Positions 1-29,300 of a stretch of 64,000 nt of DNA are shown in pieces. The translations under genes were made by a program, and so were the position numbers. A model generated the notes under the pieces. It had not been told where the DNA came from. It saw nothing but the letters and a program-made list of their open reading frames with translations, and searched no databases. Source of the DNA: Nymphaea colorata (lineage: Eukaryota > Streptophyta > Magnoliopsida > Nymphaeales > Nymphaeaceae); assembly GCF_008831285.2 (NCBI RefSeq), contig NC_045138.2, positions 20,739,934 to 20,803,933 of the forward strand, read 5' to 3'. Position 1 is the stretch's first letter; the number at the start of each line of letters is the position of its first letter.

Positions 1-1525
1 AAGATGGTGCCAAACAATCCTCGCCGGTTGCCATGAACCTTCCCCTTGCCTCTTTTCTTCTCTCCCAAAGCAACACCAACCACAGTTTTGAGTTTTCGGC
101 TCTCTCTTTCTCACAGACTAAGGCAATTCTTGAACCAACGTGTTTGCTCCGGCTAGGTTTGAACAATCTAGTGCCAACTAACCAAGACTTGTCTTGCTAG
201 CCAGAAAATTTAGATCCTTCAAATACACAATCAAATGATTAAATGGCAATAAGCAAATGAACAGCATCAATATATGAATCAAATGGTTCGGGAAAACCAA
301 TATGTAAATAAATAGATTTTTGTGAGATTGTGAGGGCAACTGCCCTCACAGACCCATATGTGCTACATTATGTAGAATTATTCCCACTGAGAAGGTCTTA
401 TAATGTCAACAAATTTGAAGGAACACATTTTTATTTGTTAAAAGATAAGAAATGGATTGTGTTTCCATCTCCAGCACACAGAAAGATTTTCAGATTTTTG
501 GAGAAATTTAGGAGAAAGATTGATTGGAGCAATTTTTTGCTTTTTCTTCTTCATTTCATACCTTTAGTTTCTTTTCTCACCATCTTTTGCATGTTGGGAC
601 TTAGAAGTCTAAAAGTTTCACATGGGCTTTTTGGTTTATTTTAAAAAGATCTGGCATCAAATAATTTTGTTTCGTCACTTTCATTTGATTCCGTCAATTT
701 CATTTGACTCTGGTTCGGGTTGGTGCCCGGAATTCATCAGAATTGTTTTCCATTTTTAATCACATTTTCAATCTGATTGCTTCATTTGTTTTCTATTTTT
801 AATCACATTTTCAATGTGATTGCTTCATTTGTTTTCCATTTTTAATCACATTTAAAATCTGATTGCTTCATTTGACTAGATCTGGCCCCATGTCTAAGTG
901 ATCCGTGCCCAAATCCAGTTCAATTGGTCGAAATTAGTCCTGCAAACTCCTTGGCTTCAACGGTAAGACAACGAAATTGAACAAGTGTTTGAAGAAGATA
1001 TCTAGGAGGCCTCGTCTTAATTAGAACGGAAAAGCAAATTGCCAGATCTTTCTTTTTCTACTATTTTCGTCACTTCCCTACCAAACTGATCTCCGACCAC
1101 GCTGACACGTATTGCGGCCGGAAAAAATGGCCGGAAAAGATTGGAGGGAGAAAGTAAAAAGGGGGGCAAAACAAAAGGAGGGTAAAAGACGAGGAGGAAA
1201 TGCGGAAAGTGGAAGAGTCCAACGGAAGAGTCGTACCAAAAGAAAAGAAGAGCAAAGAGAAATTGGAGAGGGAAAGAGAATGAGAAAAAACTAGAGAGAG
1301 GGAGAAATAACGACAGACATGTAAACAAGAGAGAGAAATCAGAGAGAGGAAAAGGACGCGGGACAGTACATAAAAAATTAGAGGGAAGTTAGAGAGAGAA
1401 ACGAATGAATCCGAGAAAGGGCGTGTAAACAGGAGAGAGAGGGAGAGATGCATAAATAAAAGAGAAATCCTGGTGTGTTTTTTGTTTTTCCCGAGCAATC
1501 GACGCACGCAGACCGATCGAATAAA
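1..1525. other. Upstream region of the BSK gene
   Basis: No supportable gene. The distal part is AT-rich. About 1130-1460 is strongly GA-rich on the plus strand, probably promoter or 5' leader of the downstream kinase gene. The short open frames here lack domain character and follow the purine bias. The BSK start at 1526 sits in an A-rich context. Confidence 0.6.
743..871. repeat. 43-bp tandem repeat, three copies
   Basis: Three head-to-tail units begin near 743, 786 and 829. Each contains a TTTTTAATCACATTT core followed by a GATTGCTTCATTTG-like end. Copies differ at a few bases. It lies about 650 bp upstream of the BSK start codon. No function can be inferred. Confidence 0.8.
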
Positions 1526-18312
<16,787 letters not shown>

Positions 18313-19039
18313 TGTGAATTATGTCTTGTTGTTGTGGAATTGTTGTTGTATTGGAGTATCGGTTGAGAGCCAAGACCCACTGCATTTATTTGCCTTTTCA
18401 TCGGAGGAAGGAAAATATGGATTGGCTCCTAGATTGGTCCACTCAGCTGCTTGGCATGTAAAATGGTAATGGACGATCGAGCCGTGTTGTCACATTGTGT
18501 AATATAATCATTCACATCATTTTTTTTAACTGTCTTGTTGTAATTTGTGTTTTAGTTTTCAGGTTTCCAGTAACAAAGTGATTACCCAGTTAGTTGGCCT
18601 TCTCCTTGGCAACGTATTTTGTTTCACGTCATGTAATTCAGTAAGCCATTTAAAGGAAGTTTTGGTCTTCAAATATTTGGAGGTCTGTTAAGACTGTTAG
18701 TGACAGGAGGTGTTGATGGAAAGTAGGGTGGGGTGTATGGTTCATCAACAGACCTTGAATGAAGACTAGAAAGCACTTTGTGTTCTATAGCTAGTGTGCT
18801 ATTCAACCGCATATTTCCTTTGTCTGCTGGCCTATCCGTGGTGTCTGGCCGTCTCCATGAGCACCAGTTCTGTCTTTTCAACAATCCTTAGCTGGTCTCA
18901 AACTTGTGGCGGTCAAAGTTTAGCATCGCGACTGATCTTCAACATGCTGCTTTTTATGTTTTTGTGCGATATTGATATTGATACGGCTATATATATGTAT
19001 ATGAGTGATTAGTAGATACCAGACTACTTGGTTAAGAGA

Positions 19040-19345
19040 AAAAGCAGACTATTCAAATTTGTTTTGCCAATTGTTTTACATCAATTTAGTATTAATCATA
19101 TTTTAGTCAAGTTATTCTTGTAAAAATATAGATTTTTATATTATCATAGTTTTGAAACTATAAAAGCCCTTCAATTTTTTATTAATAAAAAACATTATTG
19201 AAGAAAAGAAAAAAAGTCGAACTTGATGCATGTCATGTTCCTCATTAAATCACTCTTAGGATCAAATCTATAAGGTTAGATTACAAAAAGACACTTCAAT
19301 CTTTTTGTGGGTCTGGTTTTTATCTTTTACTGCAGTGGTTTGGTA
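19040..19345 (+). mobile_element. Dispersed repeat family R1, copy 1
   Basis: Shares an ordered series of words with copies near 38985, 43430 and 49027: AAATCACTCTTAGGATCAAA, TCTATAAGGTTAGATTACAA, then GGGTCTGGTTTTTATC. AT-rich and non-coding. At the better-preserved copy the family has inverted ends of the type GGTAAGGGAYAAAAACYRGA, so it is probably a non-autonomous TIR element. Confidence 0.6.
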
Positions 19346-19359
19346 TTTACCAAATTTTC

Positions 19360-19361
19360 TC

Positions 19362-19419
<58 letters not shown>
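19360..19419. repeat. (TC)n(TA)n compound microsatellite
   Basis: A TC run passes directly into a long TA run, abutting repeat R1 copy 1. Confidence 0.95.
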
Positions 19420-19420
<1 letters not shown>

Positions 19421-21103
19421 TTGGATTTGGTTGTTGGATGATTAAAAATTAAGGAACTGTTATTTAAAGTATTATAAACTATTACTGCATCATAAGCTGC
19501 CAGCCTGCCACTAATCTGTTCTAGCGATTAAAGAACAGCTTTTTAGCAAATATGTTTTAGCCATCAGGCTTCTATGTGATAGTCGCACTTTACTACTGCA
19601 GTATAACTTAAAATTGTAACATTGGATGTACTTTGTGTGTGTGAAATAATTAAATTGTTTTAGTTTTTTTAACATCAGGACCAGCATTATTAATATTTAT
19701 ATTGGGTGCCGTATCGGTCTGTTCGAATCTGTGACATATGAGTCAATCCACATCATTACCTATCGGCATGTATCATCTAGTTTTGAATTTTTGAATCTTA
19801 AAAAAATTAAAATATTTTAAATTTGTTTAAGGGACAAAAAAATAAAAAGCGTAAACTACTATTGACGTTGTAGTATGTGAGTAAGCAATGTTAACAATAC
19901 TGATAAAACTATTAAAATCACTGATATGAACCGAGAAATCACAGACCCATATTCGCTAACATGCTGTATCAATTAGCAAAAACGATGGGAAAAAAAATTA
20001 CAGAAAGGCTTATAACTTTTGAAACAGAAGCATTAACTAGCGCCGGTTGTGGTGTCTTTCAGCAGTCGATTTAAAATATTTAGCAGCTTGGCTGATTTCA
20101 CTTTATATATAAATATGATTTGTGGATTTCTTCATCTGGGTTTAAACAGAGATCCACCGGCGCTCTTGCAGCACACCACCTGTGAATGGCACCGTGCGGC
20201 CGTGATTAAGCAGAAATCAAGATGGCTGGAAGATATATATATATATATACAATTGCGGCTTCAGGAAGAATTGCAGGGGCACTGTTTCCTTCTCGCCGTG
20301 GCACCGGCCAATCCATGTCTGGCGGGGCATTGCTGGCAGCCCATTACCGCCAACAACACATTTCGAGGGGTCGCTGGTGCTAATGAGAAAGGTGACGGCC
20401 ACCCCCACCAAGAAAAAAAGAAAAAAAATGGGGCAATTTACGACAGGCAGAAAACCTCAAGACTTCGTCTTGCCATTGTTGATCTGCTATATTAGGCCAC
20501 GCCGGGAACTCTTTTCCCCCGCTTTGGTGTAAGAAAAGATGGATTTTTTTGAAGGAACGCGTGGCTTGAGTCCACTGGCTGATATTAACATTCCATGGCT
20601 TCCTTACAGTAGTTGATTGGTACAAGAGGTGGACACGACCCATACCGGACCCGCACACGACATTATGTGGATCAGATCAGTTGCACTCACAATTTGAGGG
20701 GCCTCATGAGTCACGGCTCGGCAAGCTTCCTTTCAAAATTTCAAACCTTCAGCTAATGGTTGGTAGATGTTGGTCCCACGGCATCGTTGCTAAATGGATC
20801 CAGTTTTGCCCGGATCTAAATTACCATCTAAGCTTCAATATGTAAGTTATGGGTTCAGATTTGAATCATACAGTGCAGATCCAAGTCTGGGCTTTTCGTG
20901 TTCCATTGCGAGATTAGGGAAACCACTTGTAAAGGTTCACACTTGGAGCTATCCACCACAGTTGTGGGCAGCCTCCCCTGGATCTTTGTGTTTGAATCAC
21001 ACAGTTGAAGAGATTCAAATGGCACCACAAAAAGTAGAACACTCACTCTTGAGTAAGGCAAAGCAATTTGCAGCCTCAAAAAAATGAGTGAATATCTGCA
21101 GGT

Positions 21104-21150
21104 GATAAGGAGATAAGAAACCAGCAGCAGCATGCCACGTGGCAGATAAA
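21104..21150 (+). promoter_or_regulatory. Light-responsive promoter elements of the ferredoxin gene
   Basis: Two I-box words, GATAAGG (21104-21110) and GATAAG (21112-21117), are followed by a perfect palindromic G-box GCCACGTGGC (21134-21143) and a third GATAAA (21145-21150). All lie 115-165 bp before the ferredoxin ATG. I-box plus G-box is the known pairing in rbcS and other photosynthesis-gene promoters. No clear TATA box is visible, which is common for such genes. Confidence 0.7.
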
Positions 21151-21265
21151 GAGACCATGCCCACCAGCATCCACACTCTTATTTGTCCATGGGCAGCGCA
21201 ATTGTGGTAGTGCTAGAACTTGGCTAACATCTCCTTCCTTGCTCCTTCCACAGCACCAGGCAGCC

Positions 21266-21706
21266 ATGGCATCGGCAACGCTGGCCAGCACCATGTTGAG
21301 CAGCACGGCATTGGCAAGCCGACAGCCTGCGGCAACCCTCCGGTCGTCTCTCCCCAACGTGGGCCAGAGCCTGTTCGGCCTGAAGGCCGGCCGCGGCCGG
21401 GTTGTGGCCATGGCAAGCTACAAGGTCACATTGATCACACCAAGCGGTACCCAAGAGTTCGACTGCCCGGATGATGTTTACATTCTTGACCATGCTGAGG
21501 AGCAAGGCATTGACCTGCCTTACTCGTGCCGGGCTGGTTCCTGCTCGTCCTGCGCTGGTATAGTTAAGAACGGCAGCGTTGATCAGTCGGATGGCAGCTT
21601 CCTTGATGATGACCAGCTTGAAGCCGGCTTCGTGCTCACCTGCGTCGCCTACCCAACAGGGGATGTGACCATTGAGACCCACAAGGAGGAGGTCCTCACA
21701 GGCTAA
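21266..21706 (+). CDS. Chloroplast ferredoxin, [2Fe-2S] plant type
   Basis: A single exon of 146 residues. Ferredoxin accepts electrons from photosystem I in the stroma and passes them to FNR, nitrite reductase, thioredoxin reductase and others. Residues 1-49 form a Ser/Thr/Ala-rich transit peptide. The mature protein probably starts at Ala50 ([12 protein letters not shown]), giving 97 residues, the standard length. Cluster ligands are C88, C93, C96 and C126 with the exact CX4CX2CX29C spacing ([14 protein letters not shown], then LTCVAYP). The C-terminus KEEVLTG is typical of leaf-type isoforms. The start at 21266 is chosen because the in-frame codon at 21239 would add nine residues unlike a transit peptide. 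Light regulation is suggested by the I-box/G-box cluster just upstream. Confidence 0.96.
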   Translation: MASATLASTMLSSTALASRQPAATLRSSLPNVGQSLFGLKAGRGRVVAMASYKVTLITPSGTQEFDCPDDVYILDHAEEQGIDLPYSCRAGSCSSCAGIVKNGSVDQSDGSFLDDDQLEAGFVLTCVAYPTGDVTIETHKEEVLTG

Positions 21707-24510
21707 GCCCAGTCATTAGCAGAAGTGTTCATTATCAAATTCCTGCTTTAACTTGTTTCCTAAATTTTAGTCTAAGACTATCCTTGTTTCTTGTGAGGGA
21801 AACTGGCATGTAATTTTGTTCAAGCACTTGGTTGTGGTAATCATCTTCCATATTTCCTCTTCATATTTGAGATAAACTTGTCAGGTTTGATGGCTGGGTA
21901 GTTCTCCCTACCATATCTGGGTTTTGTGAAACTTATTCCGTATGATGGTTTGATCTTCGTTGGATCATAGTTGTGGGAAATACAATGAAGCGGAAGGGTG
22001 GGGGGGTATTGGTGGGGGGAGGGAACAAAGGCCGCTTTTATGTGCTTTTGTGATTTTGCTTGCTGAAATTCTTCATTCTTTCATGAGGAGGAGCAACACC
22101 ATTATGGTCTGGATACGGTGACCATGGCCCTGTTTTAATAAATGCCAAACAGCAGTTACAAGCTTTCTAATGCAAACCAACAACTAGAGACTCAAGTTGT
22201 TTTTCGGAAAATCGGAATATAAATGTCGTAATCAGTCATACGAATTGATGATATATTAATCTGTCAAACAGAAGGTACTAAGTTTACAGGGTAAATGAAC
22301 ATACTGTCACAATGCAATGAAGTGAGTTCTGCATTTTAAATCAATTTGCAAAATGGCCTGTCTATAGATGTGACCAGGCAACACAAAGTATATACCGTAT
22401 TTGAACGAATTATTTACACAGCGAAAAATGGAGACTTTCTCCCAACAGCAGAAGAAAAGCTTCGGTGTAAACTGTTAATATTTTGCAGACTGTATCACCC
22501 AGTAACAGAAGAAAACTTGATGGTGGAAACCATGTCAGTGGCTATGTGGAGGATATCATGTTATTTTACAGTAAGTACTCCATGTACTGTAATTAGCGGA
22601 AGTGTTTCCTTGTGAGATATTTAGCTTAATGCAGATAATTTTTTTAGTTGTCCAACAATTAGGTGTCAGTACGAGTTTTGAAATACTTTCAAGCCAAGGA
22701 GCAATTACTTATAAATGCTTTCAGATATCCAAGGGCATCTGTGGACTGCATTGAGGAATAATTTCATGAGAACCAAGGTTTTGGCACAAATAGGAAAGCC
22801 CCTGGCAGTAGGCAGCTGGTCATGGTTCAATCGTCACTGTGGCCTCCTGTGGGGGCTGACCTCTGCCATGCTCGACAGGGTGAAAGCTTTTTGAAATTTA
22901 AATTAAGGACCCTCGTCTTGGAGTTTTAGACAGTCGGGAAGGCTGCCATGAGTGCCAGCAAATTAAACCAGCGCGACCATGGCTCAGACTCACGCAAAAG
23001 TGGTTTCTTTACTACTGAGAAAAAGTATCACATCATATAATATTGTTCAGTATTGGTCTATCCATAGCGAATTGGTTCATCTAAAAACATGCAGGGGTCA
23101 ACATGGAAATTTGAGCATTGTGTACTGTGGTGCTTAAATCAGCAAATTCTTTAAGAATCAGCCAATTCAAGACTCTTTAACAAAATGACAACAAATATTT
23201 ATTTTTAAAATCTTTAATCTACAGATTGAACATAAAATATCCATGCGACAACACACTAAAACCGACAAGACGATAACAAATTATTTTAAGCAAGTTTTTG
23301 GTCGAACTGCTGCATGGTTATCTTTTTATGACACAATATGTGGTCTTACTTCCCAAAAGCGTATATGATATCAAGGGAAAAAAACTTTTTCCCTTTCTGC
23401 TTTGTAATAGAATTTAAATTCTCTCTGCTTGATGTGATTCAACTTCAAGCCATTGCCCCTGCGGCATGGCAAAACAAAGCCTCCTTTATTTTCACATATT
23501 CTCTATTTTTCTTTTGGAAAAAAAAAGCTCTCTGTATCTCTGTGTGTGCGCGCATACAAATCTGGCGCAACCAAGAGGATGTGGGAAGGTTTACCTTGAG
23601 ATTTATTTAAAAACACAGTATTTTTCACGACTCTTTGGCTCCATTTCATGGCCTATATAAAGCTGTTCTTGATAACGAATTGAAAATGCTACAAAAATGT
23701 CCAAGTAATCGGATGATATATGAAAAACTGTCCAGTTTTTGTCTCTCACTCTGTTTTTTGCTTAAGGCATTTACAATAGCTGCTCACAATTTCTTTAACC
23801 TTTAATTACAAGTTGGCGCAGCTTCTTGTCTTTTCTTCCCTCTGTCTAGAGGATAGTCAATTGGGTTATAAGGACCCTCGCTCTGGAAAGACTGAGGAAA
23901 TGTACGAGTTGAAATCAAACACGGCGTTGTTAACGTGTAATAACCGTTACACCTAATGGATTAAACATGAAAATGCTATTTCAAGTATACTACTATAAAT
24001 AGCCGCAAAACTTGTCACTGAGAAATACGACTAGCAAGGTAGTTCGTAGTAAATATAATAAAAAAACAGACAGAAAAGCTTGGAAAACAGTCAGAAAAGC
24101 TTGCCTTGTTAGTATTGTGCCTTCTGCTATAACAAAGAATTGAAGGCAACAACAACCGAAATATCAGTATGCTAGAATTGTTAGATAATATCATACACAG
24201 ATCATGATATTTTGAGGAAATCCCACTCGATTAACTGTGCCGGCCAAGGAAATGGAGGAGGCGGCTTTAATTTTTTTGACAAGCTTAACATTGTCAGTGC
24301 GTGTGAACATGGAGCCTTTTCCGAAGCCTAAGCCTAAGATCAAGTAATTCAGTTCTTTTCTGTTCAAAGATAATCTTTACTGTTTCCATATACAAAGCTT
24401 TTTTCCTTTTCCCCTTTTCATTCTTCTTTCCATGAACATATGATACAATAGTGATGTAAAACAACCTTTTTCTATTGGGCGGACGTAGTCCCAAATTGGA
24501 GTATTCAATC
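21707..24510. other. Convergent spacer between ferredoxin and MLO 3' ends
   Basis: Contains the 3' UTRs of both genes. Small open frames (22346-22615, 23338-23610) are AT-rich, without domains or good start contexts, and are not called. Nothing else supportable was seen. Confidence 0.6.
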
Positions 24511-26248
24511 TCAATGCTGCTCTCTATTACCATCATAGTTATCATCTATTTTTGCATTGTCTACATCCGATTCATGTGAAGCAACTACCGGTGCATTACC
24601 AGAGGAATCTGATAAATAACCAGAAGTTGGAAACACTGTACCACGTTCCTGTTGATGAATGATATCATCAGCATAGATTTCCTGTTGCTGAATGATGTCA
24701 TCAGCATAGATTTCTTCACAATTTATGGAGACATGATTCAACGAGAAAGAGCGCTGTGAAGCAGTAGATGGGCAGCGAGATATTGTGCCAGAAACTGTAA
24801 TTGTCTCATCATCCCTCACATGATTGAATGAAAGGGAGCGCAGGGTAGTAGTAGTTGCACACCGAGATAGTGTGCCTGAAAGAACTGTAATAGTCTCATC
24901 ATCTCCTTCATCGAGTGTAGATGCCAGCGAGCAAGTTGATCTAGTAGCTGGAAGATATGACGAGTGCTTATGTCTAGATCTGTGCTTCACTCTTTTGCAC
25001 CAACCATGAAGAGATTCCCTGACATTCTCAGAAACTAATGACTTCTTAAACTTCGACCCCATCTGCAATGGTCAGCATACTCCAAGATCAGGAAAAGCAC
25101 TTTGATAAGCCACTGGGCAGTGTTCATTGCATTTTCAATTCTTCAGACACATAATAGGTAAATACTAGTAACAATTATTGTCTACATTTTGGTGCCACAA
25201 GAGTAATAAAAATAAGTCAGGCAGTCCAACCGCGTACAGTTTCATTAAAAATTGTTAGCTTATAGCATATAAGAGAAAACCAAATTGCTGGAACAGAATG
25301 GCTGGTACAGGAAACGGAAACTAGCACATAACTTCCCTTGCATGACTAAATGGAAGTTGAAAAGTTGTATATACACATTGACCTTCAAGTTTCTTTAGAT
25401 CAGTTTGATTCATTGAAGGTCAGAATGCAAGCATTTCATAGCAAATCTCGTTGGGACAACAATAAAATGCATTCTAGATTGTCGGTTACTGCAAGAAAGA
25501 TAGTTCCAAATTTAAGTTATCAATTTGCACTTGAGTAACAAAGTAGAACTTGAGGGACACCATGAGGACATCGATTATTAGATCAGTCATTTTGCTTTTA
25601 TTATGTCTTCATCTACTTGTTGACACTAGAAGATTAATAATCTTATGTTAGCAAATCACAACCAAAATAAGAAATATTTAGATTTTAGCTGATTTTTCAC
25701 CTCTCTCTTTTTTTGGGTCAAAGTAGAGACTATTAGGAATACCTCCCCACCCTCAACCACCACTGAGACCATTACAGTTGTCAATTGAATAATTGATCTT
25801 CAACTTCCAGTATTTCTTTTCATCAGAATGTGCATGTCTGCCCCCAGTTGCATCACAAATGTTATAGAATCAAACTTTACTACATCATTATGTGATGACA
25901 CTACAGCAAAGTACCGGAAGTAAGCAAAAATGCTGCAAGGGATTGTTTCATATACGTGGCACTGTCAACATGTTTTTAATAGGGTATGAGGATGTAATAA
26001 TAAACACACACAAAATAGAACAAAGTATGGGACGTACAAGTGAATGCAAATTTGAGGTTGGATTATATATGTAACTATGATGAAAAATGCCCCAAAAATC
26101 TGGTACACACCTGTGAGATAATCACATTGAGTGGTAGTGTGACATAGCTGCACCAAAACTGAGCCACTATCCTGCATTTGTAGTGATTAAATGAGCTACT
26201 TTCACAATCACCAGGACACCCAAACGAATTTGATGCCCATCAAGCTAG

Positions 26249-26315
<67 letters not shown>

Positions 26316-29300
26316 GTGGATTGCATAATAAGGGATTAACATTACCCAGAAACCAAGCGAATTACAATAAAAACATGGTTGTTCATGAAGCATGATTGTG
26401 TCTTTATATCCCACTGCACAAACAATAAAAGAAAGATTACAAATTATCAAGTGAATGGATTGGTAAGTATGCGTTAGAACACTGAGATTTTGGAAAACTA
26501 TTAAAGAAAATATCTGCTGCCAAAGAAGTTTGAGACTCTAATGTCACTAAGAATATCAATATCATATCCAAACATGGTACAAGCCCAGGCAAGAGGTAAT
26601 TCGTAGGAGAACAACAGAAAAAAGTCATGGCACGAACTTGCACCACTCAGAGAAGAAAAATGGAGATATACTTGAATAAGGACGATTGTGTTTATAGACC
26701 ATGAACCAATAAATCTCATGTGACTTAACAGACTAAGGGCTCTGCTGGAAAAACGTAATTTGTTAAAACATATAGTAACAACAGAAACAACACTTGCAGC
26801 TGCCAATGAGAACAGAAGTACTCAATTCACGTGAATATGCAGGCATGAATGGTGTCTTCCCAACTAATGGTAAAACTTACAGCTTCATTCTAGGGCCATG
26901 TTCAGGCATGATGATATTCTACATCCCAAGCTGGTTGCCTTTCAGAACAAAGTCCTAATCCAGAACATACAAATTGTATGCATTCTATCCCCAAGTTGAG
27001 CTTCAGATGTTATATGCATAAAGAAATATAGAGACATCAATGTCTACATTGTACTATGGCAAGCAGCACAATGGATCTACCATAAGAAACCATCATTTGA
27101 ATAATGCTGGACAAACGATTGGCAACTACCCAAGAAGAACTTGGGCTAGTCAATAACTTATTTTCAACAATCATTCTGGCAGTGACCAAGTAAACATTAA
27201 TGTAAGTTCTCTTCATGGATATCAGCATGAATGTCTAGCACAAAAAGCATCATGCTATTGTCTGAAACAATCAAAATTGAATTTATGAAGCAATATAGCA
27301 TATTTAAGTTCTTGAAATATGAAAAGTACCGGAAACTGACTTATTTAGCCTTTTTTATGGAAAAAATTATTACAACAAAGAAAGGTTATCAAAGCATAGA
27401 CCCATAAGTCGGATTGAACTAGATAACTACTGGTTCATGGGTCAGCAAGTTGACTCGTCATCCAGAGCAGGTCCGAAATTTTTATACTGTATTTTCCCTA
27501 CAAATTGATGAAAAATCTGAAATGTATCTACAAAATAACAAGTAAATATCAAGTAAACACAGTTAAGTAATTACAGTTTATGAGCACAACTACAAAATAA
27601 TAACTAATAAAAAATATGCATTAGAATTGTTTATTCTTAACAAACAAACTTTAGTTTATTCTTTAATGACATTGAGTAACAGTTAGAATCACTGCTGAAT
27701 GAAACAGTCTAGATTTGGATGATCGTCAGCTGATTCAACCAATCCCAGCTGAGTTGGCCAACTCAGAGCCAAGTCCTTCAGGATTTGGTTGCATTGGGGT
27801 CAACAATTGACTTGTGACCCAGTTTGGTGCCAATCTAATTTGTCTCAGGTAATTCCCTAGCCAACTGCCAGGTTTGCCAAGTGTGTATCAGAGGATGATT
27901 TTTATATTTTTCACTTAAACTAATAGTAGAACAGTGGCAGGTGATAATTTTTTAACATGCTAGAACAGTGTGATAAGTTAATATAACAAATGGAACCATA
28001 CAAGAAAGTGCAAGAGAATTGTCATATCAACTTACCACTGACCACAGAAACGTTGCCATTTCAAAAGCATTCTGACAAAATGAAAGTAAAAGATCACATT
28101 AGCATAAAAAAATTTCTCCATCTTTGGCAAGAGAGTGTCAGAAATGTCCTGTACCTGAAAAGAGATGAACTGTATCAGCCATAGCAATAGTTCTGGTTTT
28201 CCAAACCAGAAAAGCTCATCCCTTGGCTTTAGTTGGGTACCAGTTAATGGGCCAGTTGTTTCCACAACTTCAAGTGCCAATTTCGCAACAACGTGTTGCA
28301 ATTTTGTTCCAACCAACAGAATCAACTGCATTTATTGCAAAAAAACACAAGAAAATTGATTAGTAAAAAACCAAGTTGTGAAGGGTAAAAAACTTTAAGA
28401 CAAAAATTCTATAACTGGGCTTACAAGTGCAGGTACAAACGAGAGCCAAAAGTACACATTTAATCCTGTTACAGCAAGCAAGTTTGACATTTACTATAGC
28501 AATGATCAATCAAACTCGTAGGAAAAAGAAAAAGAACTAATAAAAAGAGATAAACATTACAGCACTGGGAATTACCATGAATATTGATGAAAATACAAAC
28601 AATTGCATAAATCCACAGTGGCCAGCTGCAATGTTTGCAGGATCATTGTGTCAGAAACATGCTTCATAAGGTCATACAACACAACAAGGCAGCTTCTCAA
28701 GGTAAGTATTTGTCAAGGAATTGCAGAGTACATTTAAACTATAATTTACAATAAAAGATGTCAAACAAGTAAATCTCATAAAAATCAGATCTTCGTCTTA
28801 CCAAAATCAACCTTTAGATGGTCTTAGCTTTTTTGCAATTTTTAGGTAAATTTATCAGCAGTATCATATATTTCCCACTTTCTATATTCGACAAGATGGT
28901 ACTAAATTGTCCAATAACTGCAAAAAATAAACATAACTGGTAACAACTGCTAGATGCCATTGGACAATTAGAAATGTCCACTGGCAGCCAGAATTGGCAA
29001 CAACAAGAGCTCTTTATCCAATGTGTCATCCATTGGCTGATGTCCCCTTATAGCCAGAATTGGAAAAAATAAGAGCTCTTTATCCAATGAATCATCCATA
29101 AGCTTTATTTGTTTAGCTTATTTTCCTACATTATCCCAACGAAATAGGCTATTCAGCCAGATTAAGAAATTTTATGACAAACAACATAGTAAAAGAAAAG
29201 GCTGGCACTAGCATTAATGAAAGAACAATTTCCTGGCTCATGCCATTGACAAAGTTCCCCCCATAAGATTGCACTTTGAAATCAAAATTCAATCCCATGA

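Larger units (their letters stand above)
18313..21103. other. BSK 3' UTR and intergenic spacer
   Basis: The first few hundred bases are probably BSK 3' UTR and terminator. The rest is AT-rich spacer with a repeat-family copy (19040-19345) and a (TC)n(TA)n tract (19360-19419). Small open frames at 20049-20495 and 20794-21087 show no recognisable domain or codon structure and are not called. Confidence 0.6.

Noticed and set aside
198-644. Open frame 330-644 with a hydrophobic C-terminus
   Set aside because: Non-ATG start, AT-rich, no domain; not supported as a gene.
20049-20495. 148-codon open frame in the BSK-ferredoxin spacer
   Set aside because: Low-complexity (ATATAT and lysine runs), no homology I recognise, no counterpart exons.
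20794-21087. 97-codon open frame just before the ferredoxin gene
   Set aside because: No domain, no splice or start support, and it overlaps the promoter module; composition is like the spacer.
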